Below, piece by piece: positions 18,012 through 25,854 of a DNA stretch of 64,000 nt. Within the stretch, counting starts at the first letter, position 1. Each line of letters opens with the position of its first letter. The stretch covers positions 1 through 64,000 of the forward strand of contig NZ_NFJP01000024.1 of the NCBI RefSeq assembly GCF_002159915.1. Direction: 5' to 3'. The translations under genes and the position numbers were made by a program. A model generated the notes under the pieces. It was given only the letters and a program-made list of their open reading frames with translations, did no database searches and was not told the DNA's origin. This DNA comes from Gordonibacter sp. An230. Its GTDB lineage: Bacteria > Actinomycetota > Coriobacteriia > Coriobacteriales > Eggerthellaceae.

Positions 18012-18108
18012 TGGCGGAGATGCGTGCGAATCGAACGCACCCGAGACGTTCTGCGCGCCTCACAGCGGCTTTGAAGGCCGTGGGGCCCACCAGGGCCCAT
18101 CCATCTCC
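18012..18108 (-). tRNA. selC: tRNA-Sec (anticodon UCA)
   Basis: 97 bases including an encoded CCA (18012-18014). The 7-bp acceptor arm GGAGATG/CATCTCC is followed by an extra-long acceptor-T stack, a long variable arm, anticodon TCA (complement of 18072-18074) in the loop CTTCAAA, and a T arm with GTTCGATTC. Length, UCA anticodon, long variable arm and discriminator G match bacterial tRNA-Sec. It lies about 6 kb from selAB on the other strand, completing the Sec decoding set. Confidence 0.95.
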
Positions 18109-18141
18109 GTTTCGACCGCGCGCCGAAACCGGCGCACGGCC

Positions 18142-18169
18142 ATGATAGCGCAAGCGGCGGCAAAATCAA
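18142..18169 (-). promoter_or_regulatory. Predicted promoter of tRNA-Sec
   Basis: On the minus strand TTGATT (complement of 18164-18169) and TATCAT (complement of 18142-18147) are separated by 16 bases. Transcription would start near 18135, about 27 bases before the mature 5' end at 18108. Confidence 0.55.
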
Positions 18170-18212
18170 ACGCCGAGCCGCGCCCGGCCGCCGAAGGGCG
18201 CGAAAGTCGTCC

Positions 18213-19667
18213 TCAGCCGTCGAGGATCCCGGAGGCCGTATGCCGCACCGTCTCGAACCGCTCGAGCTCCACGTCATCGTCGGCGAGGTCGATGCCCGCC
18301 GAGCGCTTGGCGAGCTCGATCTGCTCCCGCGCCGTGCCGACGCCTTCGAGGCCCGGCAGCGCGACCCCGCGCCGTCGACCCTTCGACACGGCCACTCCCC
18401 AGCGGGCGGGGTCGAGCTCCGAGACGGATCCGACCGGCATCGCCGGGCGCAGCACGTCCACCACGTACGACAAGCCTTCGAGCTCGCAGGGGCTCACGGG
18501 CGCGGAGAGCGCGCCGTCGGTCGCGGCAGATGCGGCGTTTCGCATGATCTCATCGGCAACGCATCCTGTGACCGGCTCGAACGTCCCCGCGCGTCCGCGC
18601 AGCCCGGCGCGGGCGCGCAGCGAGACGAACACCCCCGCGCGCTCGTCCATGAGCTCGGAGGGCAGATGCGCGGGACGGTCGATGGGCCCGCCCGTGCGGG
18701 CAAGCCCCTCGACGCTCGCCTTCGCGAGCGCCGCGTACGGGTCCGCCCCCTCCTCGCGGATGGCCTGCCGGACCGCTTTGCGCGCGGCCGCTTGGGCATC
18801 GACGGGCGACGAGACCGCTCCGTCTCCCTGCGCGCCGCGCACCTCGAACGCCGCCGCGAGCCGCATTGCGCCCGTCGGCGCCTCGCGACCCAACAGCTCG
18901 TGCGTGAAAGGAGCCCCCTCAAGCGCCCCCGCCATGACCTGCAGAGGCCTGAGCGCGCACGCGCCGGCCGCCTCGGCGTATGCAGGATCGACGGACAGCA
19001 GCCCTTCCAGATCGCCCGCATCGAGCAACGCCGCCACGCCACGGGCGAGCACGGTGCCCTCCAAACGCGCCGCCCCACGCGCATCGCCCGAGGCAGCCAC
19101 TCCGATTTCGCCGTCCAAACTGCCGATCGCCACGAGCACGCATTTCCTGTCCAGATCGCGCGCCGCCTCCGCGATGCAGCGGCCGAGGGCGAGGTGCGCT
19201 GCGGACGGAAGGTCGGAGACACCGACGCGCACGACGCGCGCGCCCCCGAGCGCCTCGGCAAAGAAGGGGAGCAGGAAGGCCGTCGCGGAATCGAGCCGGG
19301 CATCTCCCATCCCGCTGCCGCAGATGGGCGCCGCATGCTTGCGCGCGCATGCGGCCACGGAAGCCACGAGCGCTTCGTCGTTGCGCACCGCGCCCGCGAA
19401 AGCCCGGGAAGGGGCCTCGTCGACAAGGGCGGCCTCTCCGGTCGCGAGATGGAAGCAGTCGCGAAACCGGGGCGCGCGCGGAGAGATCGCGATCACGGTT
19501 TCAGGCGCATGCGCGCCAATGCGGCGAGCCACCTCGCGAAAGGCCCCGAACGAGCCCACCTCTTCGAGCGACGATCCCAATCCGGCGCGCTCGGGCGCAC
19601 CCGAGCGCGCCGCCTTCGGATCGCGAAGCGACGGATGGACGACGACGTATGCGGCGACGATGCTCAT
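18213..19667 (-). CDS. MEMO-AMMECR1 fusion protein (AmmeMemoRadiSam system A/B type), degenerate
   Basis: 484 residues. The N-terminal ~275 residues resemble the MEMO/class III extradiol-dioxygenase fold (AYVVVHPSL, ISPRAPRFRDCFHL) and the C-terminal ~160 resemble AMMECR1 (AGVFVSL...TFEP, ADEIMRNAASAAT, YVVDVL). Such fusions are known beside a radical SAM partner, which is absent nearby. Key positions look lost: the SPH histidine is R64, the later DLSH-type His motif is absent, and the AMMECR1 hallmark LRGCIG reads LRGRAG with R359 for Cys. The start at 19667 is set by AAAGGAGG. It is followed by the tRNA-Sec gene. Function is unknown; catalysis is doubtful. Confidence 0.75.
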   Translation of the reverse strand: MSIVAAYVVVHPSLRDPKAARSGAPERAGLGSSLEEVGSFGAFREVARRIGAHAPETVIAISPRAPRFRDCFHLATGEAALVDEAPSRAFAGAVRNDEALVASVAACARKHAAPICGSGMGDARLDSATAFLLPFFAEALGGARVVRVGVSDLPSAAHLALGRCIAEAARDLDRKCVLVAIGSLDGEIGVAASGDARGAARLEGTVLARGVAALLDAGDLEGLLSVDPAYAEAAGACALRPLQVMAGALEGAPFTHELLGREAPTGAMRLAAAFEVRGAQGDGAVSSPVDAQAAARKAVRQAIREEGADPYAALAKASVEGLARTGGPIDRPAHLPSELMDERAGVFVSLRARAGLRGRAGTFEPVTGCVADEIMRNAASAATDGALSAPVSPCELEGLSYVVDVLRPAMPVGSVSELDPARWGVAVSKGRRRGVALPGLEGVGTAREQIELAKRSAGIDLADDDVELERFETVRHTASGILDG

Positions 19668-20125
19668 GGCGAGCCTCCTTTCCCAAGGCGCGCGGCAAGG
19701 CCCTCGCGCACTCCGCAGCGGACTCCCCGGACAGGCGCTCCTTGCGCGGAGCGGCCCGCGATGCCGGGCATGCGCGCCATCTGCAGCCTCCCTGGCCCTC
19801 GGATGCATGCGCGCCTTCCTGAGCACTTTAACGGCGACACGCGCCGTCGCGCGTCGGAAGCGGCAGCCGTTGCCGCTCCGTGCTGCCGTCGTCAAGCGCC
19901 CGCGACGCCGAGCGAGCACCGCGACCAGGCGGAAGCAGCCCGGCAGAAGCCCGTTGCCCGTCCTTCCCTTCTCGGCAATCCACGCGTTTTGCGAAGCGCG
20001 CACAATGGTAGCCACACCGCGCGGGAGACGCATGAGTTGCGGGCTAGGGGTCGAACGGACGCCCGACGCGCTTGGCAAGGGCGCGCTCTTTAGAAGCCCG
20101 CCGTGCCGGGATCGAGATCGGACCG
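19668..20125. other. Intergenic region holding a possible tRNA remnant
   Basis: No protein gene is seen. The only structure is the tRNA-Gly-like sequence at 20041-20103, described separately. Confidence 0.4.
20041..20103 (-). pseudogene. Possible degenerate tRNA-Gly(GCC) remnant
   Basis: On the minus strand a 7-bp acceptor-like stem GCGGGCT/AGCCCGC encloses CCTTGCCAAG, the anticodon loop of tRNA-Gly(GCC), and GTTCGAC of a T loop. The whole is only 63 bases: the D arm is mostly missing, one anticodon-stem pair is C-C, the T stem does not pair, and no CCA follows. It cannot be a working tRNA. It may be a relic of a tRNA gene or of an integration scar; chance resemblance is possible. Confidence 0.35.
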
Positions 20126-20950
20126 TCAGGACAGCTCGAGCTCGTCGATGCGACGCAGATCCTCCTCCGAGATGTCGAACCAGAATACGCGCGCGTTCTC
20201 GGAGATGCGCGCCGGATCGGCGGACTTCGGCAGCGGAATGGCACTGCGCTGCAGGCACCAGCGCAGGCACAGCTGCGCCGTCGTGCAACCGTACCTGGCC
20301 GCGATGTCCGCGAGCAGGGCGCTCCCGAGCACGCGCCCGCTTCCGAGCGGCGACCACGCTTCCACTACGATGTCGTGGCGATCGCAGAACGAGCGCGTCT
20401 CCTCTTGGGCGCAACCGGGATGCAGCTCGATCTGGTTGACCATGGGAAGTATGTCGGCTGCGTCCATGAGCGGCTCGAGATGGCGGCGCTCGAAGTTGCT
20501 CACGCCGATGGCGCGCACCCGGCCGTCGCGGTACAGCTCCTCGAGGGCGCGCCAGGTCTGCCGGTTCGTGCTCTGCCACTCGTCGTCCGCACCCTGCGTG
20601 GCCGGCCAGTGAACGAGGTACAGGTCGAGGTAGTCGAGGCCGAGCCGCTCGAGCGACCCTTCGAAGGCCTTGAGCGCGGTATCGCGGCCGCGATGGTCGT
20701 TCCATACCTTCGAGGTCACGAACAGATCCTCGCGGGCGACGCCGCTGTCGCGCAGCGCCCTGCCCACGCAGGGCTCGGTGCCGTAGACCTCGGCCGTGTC
20801 GATGTGCCGGTAGCCATCGGCGAGGGCCTGGCCGAGGGCGTCGAGGCCCGCCTCGCCTTCGGGCAGCTTCCACGTGCCGAAGCCCACGCACGGCACGCCC
20901 GTGCCGTTGCGCAGCTCTATGCGGTCCTTCACGCTTTCCAATCGCGCCAT
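20126..20950 (-). CDS. Aldo/keto reductase
   Basis: 274 residues, the normal size of this TIM-barrel NADPH-dependent family. The catalytic tetrad is visible: Asp and Tyr in DTAEVYGTE, Lys in FVTSKVW, His in YLVHWP. NADPH-binding segments include IPLPKSADPARI. It resembles the 2,5-diketo-gluconate reductase-like group. It starts at 20950 with GAGGAGG upstream. The gene appears monocistronic; substrate unknown. Confidence 0.92.
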   Translation of the reverse strand: MARLESVKDRIELRNGTGVPCVGFGTWKLPEGEAGLDALGQALADGYRHIDTAEVYGTEPCVGRALRDSGVAREDLFVTSKVWNDHRGRDTALKAFEGSLERLGLDYLDLYLVHWPATQGADDEWQSTNRQTWRALEELYRDGRVRAIGVSNFERRHLEPLMDAADILPMVNQIELHPGCAQEETRSFCDRHDIVVEAWSPLGSGRVLGSALLADIAARYGCTTAQLCLRWCLQRSAIPLPKSADPARISENARVFWFDISEEDLRRIDELELS

Positions 20951-21078
20951 AGCGCCTCCTCTCGCACGCGCCCGACAGAGCGGCGGGCGCACGGTTCGTC
21001 GTCACGCACCACGATACGACCAGGACAGGAGAGGTCGCCGAACCGTGGCGCAACCGTGGCGACGCGGGAACCTGCGCT

Positions 21079-21456
21079 TCATTCGCCGTCCACGCGGGCG
21101 CGTCGCGCCTTCGTCTGGGCACGATGGCGCTTGTCGGCGAGGCGCCGCTCCTTCGAAGCGCGGGTCGGCTTCGTGGCTCGGCGAGGCTTGGGGGCCGCAG
21201 CCCTGCGCACGAACTGGGCATGCAGCTTCCGGAGGCACAGCTGACGATTGCGGAACTGGCTGCGCGACTCCCGCGACGACACCGCGATGCCGCTGGGTCG
21301 GTGCGTCATGCGCACCGCCGAGTCGGCGGTGTTCACGCATTGCCCGCCCGGCCCGCGCGCATGGAACGCGCGGACCTCGCAGTCGCGCGCCACCTCGTCG
21401 AGAGGCTGCGCCGCCCAGCGAGCGAAGTCGCGGTATGTCGGCTCGCGAGAATCCAT
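21079..21456 (-). CDS. ArfB-like peptidyl-tRNA hydrolase (codon-independent release factor)
   Basis: 125 residues with the GGQ catalytic motif (ARGPGGQCVNTADSAVRM) and a basic C-terminal tail (KPTRASKERRLADKRHRAQ) like that of ArfB/YaeJ, which probes the empty mRNA channel of stalled ribosomes. There is no codon-recognition domain, so it should release stalled peptides regardless of codon. The residue after GGQ is Cys rather than the usual His. ATG 21456 was chosen because the DSREPTYRDF start fits the family; upstream sequence is unlike it. Confidence 0.85.
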   Translation of the reverse strand: MDSREPTYRDFARWAAQPLDEVARDCEVRAFHARGPGGQCVNTADSAVRMTHRPSGIAVSSRESRSQFRNRQLCLRKLHAQFVRRAAAPKPRRATKPTRASKERRLADKRHRAQTKARRARVDGE

Positions 21457-21849
21457 GGGGACATGATAGCGCAATGCCGGGGAAGGCGTCCGGCGCGGCG
21501 TGCCCGATGCGGCGCCGATCATGCGGGCGAATCCAAGATCGTCGCGCGGATCCCGTTTCTCCGACAAGCCCCCCGGTCGGGCAGCGGCCCCCTTCGCCGC
21601 TGGACCGAAGCCGATGCGATCCCATGCTCGGCAGACCCCGGATCGATCCCCTTGCGGCCAGAGGAGACGGGGCCGTCCGTTGGGGAAGAAGCCCAGACTC
21701 CGAAGGGAGCTGCGCGACGTGCCTGCACGGCCTCCGCCGATCCCGCCCCGGCCGTGAAAGGATCCTTTCGCAGAAGTCCCTCGCTCCAAAAAAAGAACGA
21801 AGGGGAAAGGAGCCGAGGGCAGGGGGGGTGCCAGCGGACGCCCCGGCCC
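21457..21849. other. Intergenic region between the ArfB-like and acyl-CoA synthetase genes
   Basis: No gene is seen. The right end carries the terminator of the acyl-CoA synthetase gene (21788-21851). The upstream region of the ArfB-like gene is GC-rich with no clear promoter. Confidence 0.4.
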
Positions 21850-21851
21850 TC
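21788..21851 (-). terminator. Terminator-like hairpin after the acyl-CoA synthetase gene
   Basis: GAGGGC (21815-21820) pairs with GCCCTC (21846-21851), with an inner C/G stack, overlapping the stop codon. In the transcript this is followed by U-rich sequence ending in seven U (complement of 21788-21794). The U tract is about 20 bases from the stem, so it is an imperfect intrinsic terminator. Confidence 0.45.
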
Positions 21852-23550
21852 AGTCCTCGATACCGTCGCGCGCGCGGATGAGCTTGCGCTTTATCTTGCC
21901 GCCGATGGTCTTGGGAAGCTCGTCGGTGAACTCCACGATACGGGGATACTTGTAGGGTGCCGTCGTGTGCTTCACATGCTCCTGAAGCTCGCGCACGAGC
22001 GCATCCGACGGCTCCCAACCGCGGGCCAGCACCACGGTGGCCTTCACCACCTTGCCGCGAACGGGGTCGGGCGCGGCCGTGACGGCGCACTCCACCACCG
22101 CGGGATGCTCGATGAGCGCGCTCTCCACCTCGAAGGGCCCGATACGGTAGCCCGAGCACTTGATGACGTCGTCGTTTCGCCCCACGAAGAAGCAGTATCC
22201 GTCCGAGTCGCGCCATGCCATGTCATGCAGGTTGTAGCAGTCGCCGCCCACGGCGTCGCGCGTGCGCTCCTCGTCGCGGTAGTAGCCCACGAACAGCCCC
22301 GGAGGGTACGCCTCGCGCAGGCCGGTCACGCAGATGGCGCCCTCCTCGCCGTCGGGCACCTCTCGTCCCGCGTCGTCCAAAAGCCTGATGTTCAGAAGCG
22401 GCGAGGGCTTGCCCATCGAGCCGGGGCGCGGCTCGATCCACGGGAACGTCGCGAGAAGGACGGGCCCCTCCGTCTGTCCGAAGCCCTCGCGGATCCTCTT
22501 GCCGGTGAGGCGCTCCCATTGGATGGTGACCTCGGCGTTGAGCGGCTCGCCCGCCGTGGCGAAATTGCGCACGCTCGAAAGGTCGAAGGACGCCACGTCC
22601 TCCTGCAGCATGAAACGGTACATCGTTGGCGGCGCGCAGAACGTTGCAAGACGGTAGTCCTGCATCTTCTGCAGAAGCTTCGTGGGCACGAACCTGTCCA
22701 TATCGTAGGCGAACACGGTCGCCCCGCAGATCCATTGGCCGTATATCTTGCCCCAGCCGAACTTCGCCCAGCCGGAGTCGGTCACGCTCATGTGCAGCTC
22801 GTTCTCCCGCACCTGCTGCCAATAGCGCGCCGTGAGGATATGCCCGAGAGGATGCGCGAAGTTGTGGCACACGGCCTTGGCGAGCCCCGTGGTGCCGGAG
22901 GTGAAGTAGATGAGCATGATGTCCTCGCTCGTGACGCCCGCATCGCCCGTCGGTCGCGCGAACTCCTCCGGTTCGCCCGCGATCAGCCCGTCGAACGCCG
23001 TCCAGCCCTCGCGCTCGCCCGCCACGACGATGCGGCTCCCAACAGACGGCGCCTCCGGCAGCGCCTGCTCCATCTGCCCGCACACGTAGTCGTCGTCCAC
23101 GCATACGACCATTTTGACCTGCGCTGAATTAGCGCGGTAGACGATGTCCTTCTTCGTGAGCTGCAACGACGCGGGGATAATGGTGGCGCCCAGCTTGCAG
23201 AGCGCCACCGCGCATACCCAGTACTCCCAACGGCGTCGCAGGATCATCATCACCACGTCGCCCTTGCCAATGCCCAGCTTGCGAAACGCGTTGGCCGCCT
23301 GGTTCGACAGCCGCGCGATGTCGGAGAACGTGAAGGCGCGCTCCTCGCCCGCGTCGTCGCACCACAGAAGCGCGCGCTTGGCGGGCTCCACGCGCGCCCA
23401 CTCGTCCACCACGTCGAACCCGAAGTTGAACGCCTCGGGCACGTCGATGCGGAAGTTGTCGTAGAAGTCCTCGTAGGAGTCGAACTCGATACGGGGGCAG
23501 TATTTCTTCAGGATGTGGTTCACGGGTCGTTTCTTTCTCTCTTTGCTCAT
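21850..23550 (-). CDS. AMP-forming acyl-CoA synthetase (medium-chain/acetyl type)
   Basis: 566 residues of the ANL superfamily. P-loop YFTSGTTGLAKAV, adenylate motif FGQTEGPV, hinge and CoA-domain motifs GRNDDVIKCSGYRIGPFEVE, and the C-terminal catalytic Lys in PKTIGGKIKRK. It activates a carboxylic acid to acyl-CoA with ATP to AMP, or can run toward acid release. It lies downstream of a cupin-HTH gene and the 2-oxoacid oxidoreductase. The start at 23550 (MSKERKKRPVNH) fits the paralogue at 27996. Aromatic or branched-chain acids fit the context but are not proven. Confidence 0.9.
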   Translation of the reverse strand: MSKERKKRPVNHILKKYCPRIEFDSYEDFYDNFRIDVPEAFNFGFDVVDEWARVEPAKRALLWCDDAGEERAFTFSDIARLSNQAANAFRKLGIGKGDVVMMILRRRWEYWVCAVALCKLGATIIPASLQLTKKDIVYRANSAQVKMVVCVDDDYVCGQMEQALPEAPSVGSRIVVAGEREGWTAFDGLIAGEPEEFARPTGDAGVTSEDIMLIYFTSGTTGLAKAVCHNFAHPLGHILTARYWQQVRENELHMSVTDSGWAKFGWGKIYGQWICGATVFAYDMDRFVPTKLLQKMQDYRLATFCAPPTMYRFMLQEDVASFDLSSVRNFATAGEPLNAEVTIQWERLTGKRIREGFGQTEGPVLLATFPWIEPRPGSMGKPSPLLNIRLLDDAGREVPDGEEGAICVTGLREAYPPGLFVGYYRDEERTRDAVGGDCYNLHDMAWRDSDGYCFFVGRNDDVIKCSGYRIGPFEVESALIEHPAVVECAVTAAPDPVRGKVVKATVVLARGWEPSDALVRELQEHVKHTTAPYKYPRIVEFTDELPKTIGGKIKRKLIRARDGIED

Positions 23551-23714
23551 CGGTCGAACGTAAGTCAGCAAGAAGCATTGAGGTGTCCGAGATTGCCGTG
23601 TTTCGCGGCCGAGCGTGCTTCGCACGTGAGAGAAAGCGAAAAAGCGGCAAGATCGGGCGCATCAATGTTTCGCAGCGTCGAGCAGTTCCGCCGTTCGGAG
23701 AACGGCGGAACCCA

Positions 23715-24266
23715 TTACTCGGCGATGATCGTCACGAACTTCGCCGGCACGTCGCCGCCGCAGCGTTGGCCGTGAGGGCGCTCCGGGTTGAAGTAGATGC
23801 TGTCGCCGGGATTGAGCTCGAACTCCTTCTCCCCCCAGGTGACGACGACCGTGCCCTCGAGCACCAGGTTGAACTCCTGACCAGTGTGGCACACGAGCTT
23901 CGCCGGCGCGTCCGAAGGATCGAGCACCACGAGCAAGGGCTGCATGACCTTTCCCGCATAGCGCCATGCGAGATCCTCGAAGTGGTACTCGGGGTTGCGG
24001 TCAACCTCGCGCCCCTCGCCCCAACGCACGACCTGGTAGGTGTCGAGCTTCGCCGCGGTGCCCGTGAGTATCTCGGTGAACTCCACACCGAAGCGATGCG
24101 CCATATGGTAGATGGCGCTGATGGGCACGTCCTCGCCCGTCTCCTCCCAGCTCGCGTACGTCTCGAGCGGCACCTCCAGCTCGGCCGCCATGTCCTCGGC
24201 GCGCACGTCGCACGCTTCGCGCAGGCCCTTGATGCGCAGGCCGATCTCGGCCAGTTCATCTACCAT
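23715..24266 (-). CDS. XRE-family HTH regulator with C-terminal cupin
   Basis: 183 residues. An N-terminal helix-turn-helix (GLRIKGLREACDVRAEDMAAELEV) joins a double-stranded beta-helix (HTGQEFNLVLEGTVVVTWGE, LNPGDSIYFNPERPHG) that probably senses a small ligand. The regulator precedes an acyl-CoA synthetase gene on the same strand by 164 bases and is paralogous in layout to the one at 29919. It likely controls the synthetase/oxidoreductase genes. Confidence 0.88.
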   Translation of the reverse strand: MVDELAEIGLRIKGLREACDVRAEDMAAELEVPLETYASWEETGEDVPISAIYHMAHRFGVEFTEILTGTAAKLDTYQVVRWGEGREVDRNPEYHFEDLAWRYAGKVMQPLLVVLDPSDAPAKLVCHTGQEFNLVLEGTVVVTWGEKEFELNPGDSIYFNPERPHGQRCGGDVPAKFVTIIAE

Positions 24267-24454
24267 GCGCACTCCTTCCACCGTATCGTCGGTTGCAAAC
24301 ACAGGTCGGCGAGACGCCGCATCGAGCCTCCGGATGACCCATAGCGCGTCCGGAGATCGAGCGTCAGCCATCCCGCCCGAGCGCGCCTCGCGCATCCGCT
24401 CAGGCAGGCCGCTCGGAGAGCAGCGGCCGAACCGTCGGACGGAGGCGGGGGCCG

Positions 24455-25009
24455 TCAGGCCGCCGGCTCCGCCTCGGCCCTCATGCCCAACGCAAGCGCC
24501 CGCTTGTTCAGCTCCAGCATCTCGGCCTTGCGGGCGGGCACGCACGCCTCCATGGCCTTCCACAGCGCCTCCTCGCCGCAAAACGACGTCTCGGCGTACA
24601 GGGCGCCGGCGAGGATGATGTTGGCGAGCTTTTTGAAGCCCGCCTCCTCGGCCATGGCCGTGGCGGGAACGGCTCGAACCCGCACGCCCGGAATGACGGG
24701 TATGCGCTTGACGAGCGTGGAGTCGGCCACCACGACGCCGCCTTCGACCACGCTGCCCTCGAACTTGTCGAGCGAAGGCTGGTTCATGGCCACGAGCGCG
24801 TTCGGGGCGAGCACGAGGGGGCTTCCGATGGGATCGTCGGACAGGCACACGCTGCAGTTCGCGGTGCCGCCGCGCATCTCGGGGCCGTAGGAGGGAAGCC
24901 ACGACACCTCGCGGCCCTCCACGAGTCCGGCGTAGGCGATGAGCTTGCCGGCGAAAAGAACGCCCTGCCCGCCGAACCCGGCGAGCACGATGTCGAGGCT
25001 GCGGCTCAT
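24455..25009 (-). CDS. 2-oxoacid:ferredoxin oxidoreductase, gamma subunit
   Basis: 184 residues matching the POR/KOR gamma subunit: DIVLAGFGGQGVLFAGKLIA, SWLPSYGPEMRGGTANCSV. The complex oxidatively decarboxylates a 2-oxoacid to acyl-CoA, reducing ferredoxin. The start overlaps the stop of the beta subunit (25006-25009). Separate alpha, beta, gamma and delta subunits match 2-oxoglutarate- or 2-oxoisovalerate-type (KOR/VOR) enzymes; which one cannot be told here. Confidence 0.9.
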   Translation of the reverse strand: MSRSLDIVLAGFGGQGVLFAGKLIAYAGLVEGREVSWLPSYGPEMRGGTANCSVCLSDDPIGSPLVLAPNALVAMNQPSLDKFEGSVVEGGVVVADSTLVKRIPVIPGVRVRAVPATAMAEEAGFKKLANIILAGALYAETSFCGEEALWKAMEACVPARKAEMLELNKRALALGMRAEAEPAA

Positions 25010-25851
25010 CGCGCACCTCCTTCCGTCTGCGAGGGCTGGTTCGCGACCGGGCAGTCCGCAGAGCGCGCCGCAGCGGCCTCAGCGGCGTTCGCGAAGCCCT
25101 CCGCGCGCACGTCCTTGTACACGCCCAGCGGATAGTACGGCAGCATGTTCTCCCGCATCCACGAAAACGCCTCCTGCGGCGTCATGCCCCAGTTCGTCGG
25201 GCACGTGGACACCACCTCGACAAGCGAGTAGCCCACGCCGTCGATCTGATTCTCGAACGCCCGCCTGATGGCTTTCTTCGCCTTGCGCACGTTCTTCGGG
25301 CAGTCCACGGTGACGCGCTCCAAGTACGCCACGCCGTCAAGCGAGCTCAACAGCTCGCACACGCGGATGGGATACCCCGCGCTCGCCACGTCGCGACCGT
25401 AGGGCGAGGTCTGCGTCACCTGGTTCGGCAGACTCGTGGGCGCCATCTGCCCGCCCGTCATGCCGTAGATGGCGTTGTTGATGAAGATGACGGTGATGTG
25501 CTCGCCGCGCGTGGCCGCGTGCACCGTCTCGGCCATGCCGATGGAGGCGAGGTCGCCGTCGCCTTGGTAGGCGAACACGACGCCCTCCGGATGCACGCGC
25601 TTCACCGCCGTAGCCACCGCCGGAGCGCGGCCGTGCGCGGCCTCGATCATGTCGCATCCGAAGAAATCGTACGACGTCACCGAGCAGCCCACGGGGGCGA
25701 CGCCCACCGTGCGCCCCTCGACGCCCAGCTCGTCCAACGTCTCGGCGACGAGCCGGTGCACGATGCCGTGCGTGCAGCCCGGGCAGTAGTTGGTCACGAC
25801 CGGCAAAAGCGCATGGGGCCTCTCGAACACGACCTTGGATTGTGCAGCCAT
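25006..25851 (-). CDS. 2-oxoacid:ferredoxin oxidoreductase, beta (TPP-binding) subunit
   Basis: 281 residues. TPP/Mg site: GDGDLASIGMAE followed by NNAIYGMTGGQMAPTS; a cysteine pair starts the protein (YCPGCTHGIVHRL). Catalytic subunit for decarboxylation. It overlaps gamma by 4 bases and follows alpha by 3 bases, so the operon is tightly packed. Confidence 0.93.
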   Translation of the reverse strand: MAAQSKVVFERPHALLPVVTNYCPGCTHGIVHRLVAETLDELGVEGRTVGVAPVGCSVTSYDFFGCDMIEAAHGRAPAVATAVKRVHPEGVVFAYQGDGDLASIGMAETVHAATRGEHITVIFINNAIYGMTGGQMAPTSLPNQVTQTSPYGRDVASAGYPIRVCELLSSLDGVAYLERVTVDCPKNVRKAKKAIRRAFENQIDGVGYSLVEVVSTCPTNWGMTPQEAFSWMRENMLPYYPLGVYKDVRAEGFANAAEAAAARSADCPVANQPSQTEGGAR

Positions 25852-25854
25852 GGC

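Noticed and set aside
17424-18074. A 216-codon open frame in the lut-tRNA gap
   Set aside because: It overlaps the tRNA-Sec gene, has shadow-type composition and no recognisable domain.
19690-21244. Long plus-strand frames over the aldo/keto reductase and ArfB-like genes
   Set aside because: Shadow composition; the minus strand has clear catalytic motifs.
24320-24360. A tRNA-like/terminator-like CTCCGGA...TCCGGAG hairpin before the cupin gene
   Set aside because: The stem is only 7 bp with a 14-base loop, there is no acceptor or T arm, and no U tract.
24303-25016. A long frame fused to the cupin regulator upstream of 24266
   Set aside because: The upstream part is antisense-type shadow over the gamma subunit gene; the regulator starts at ATG 24266.
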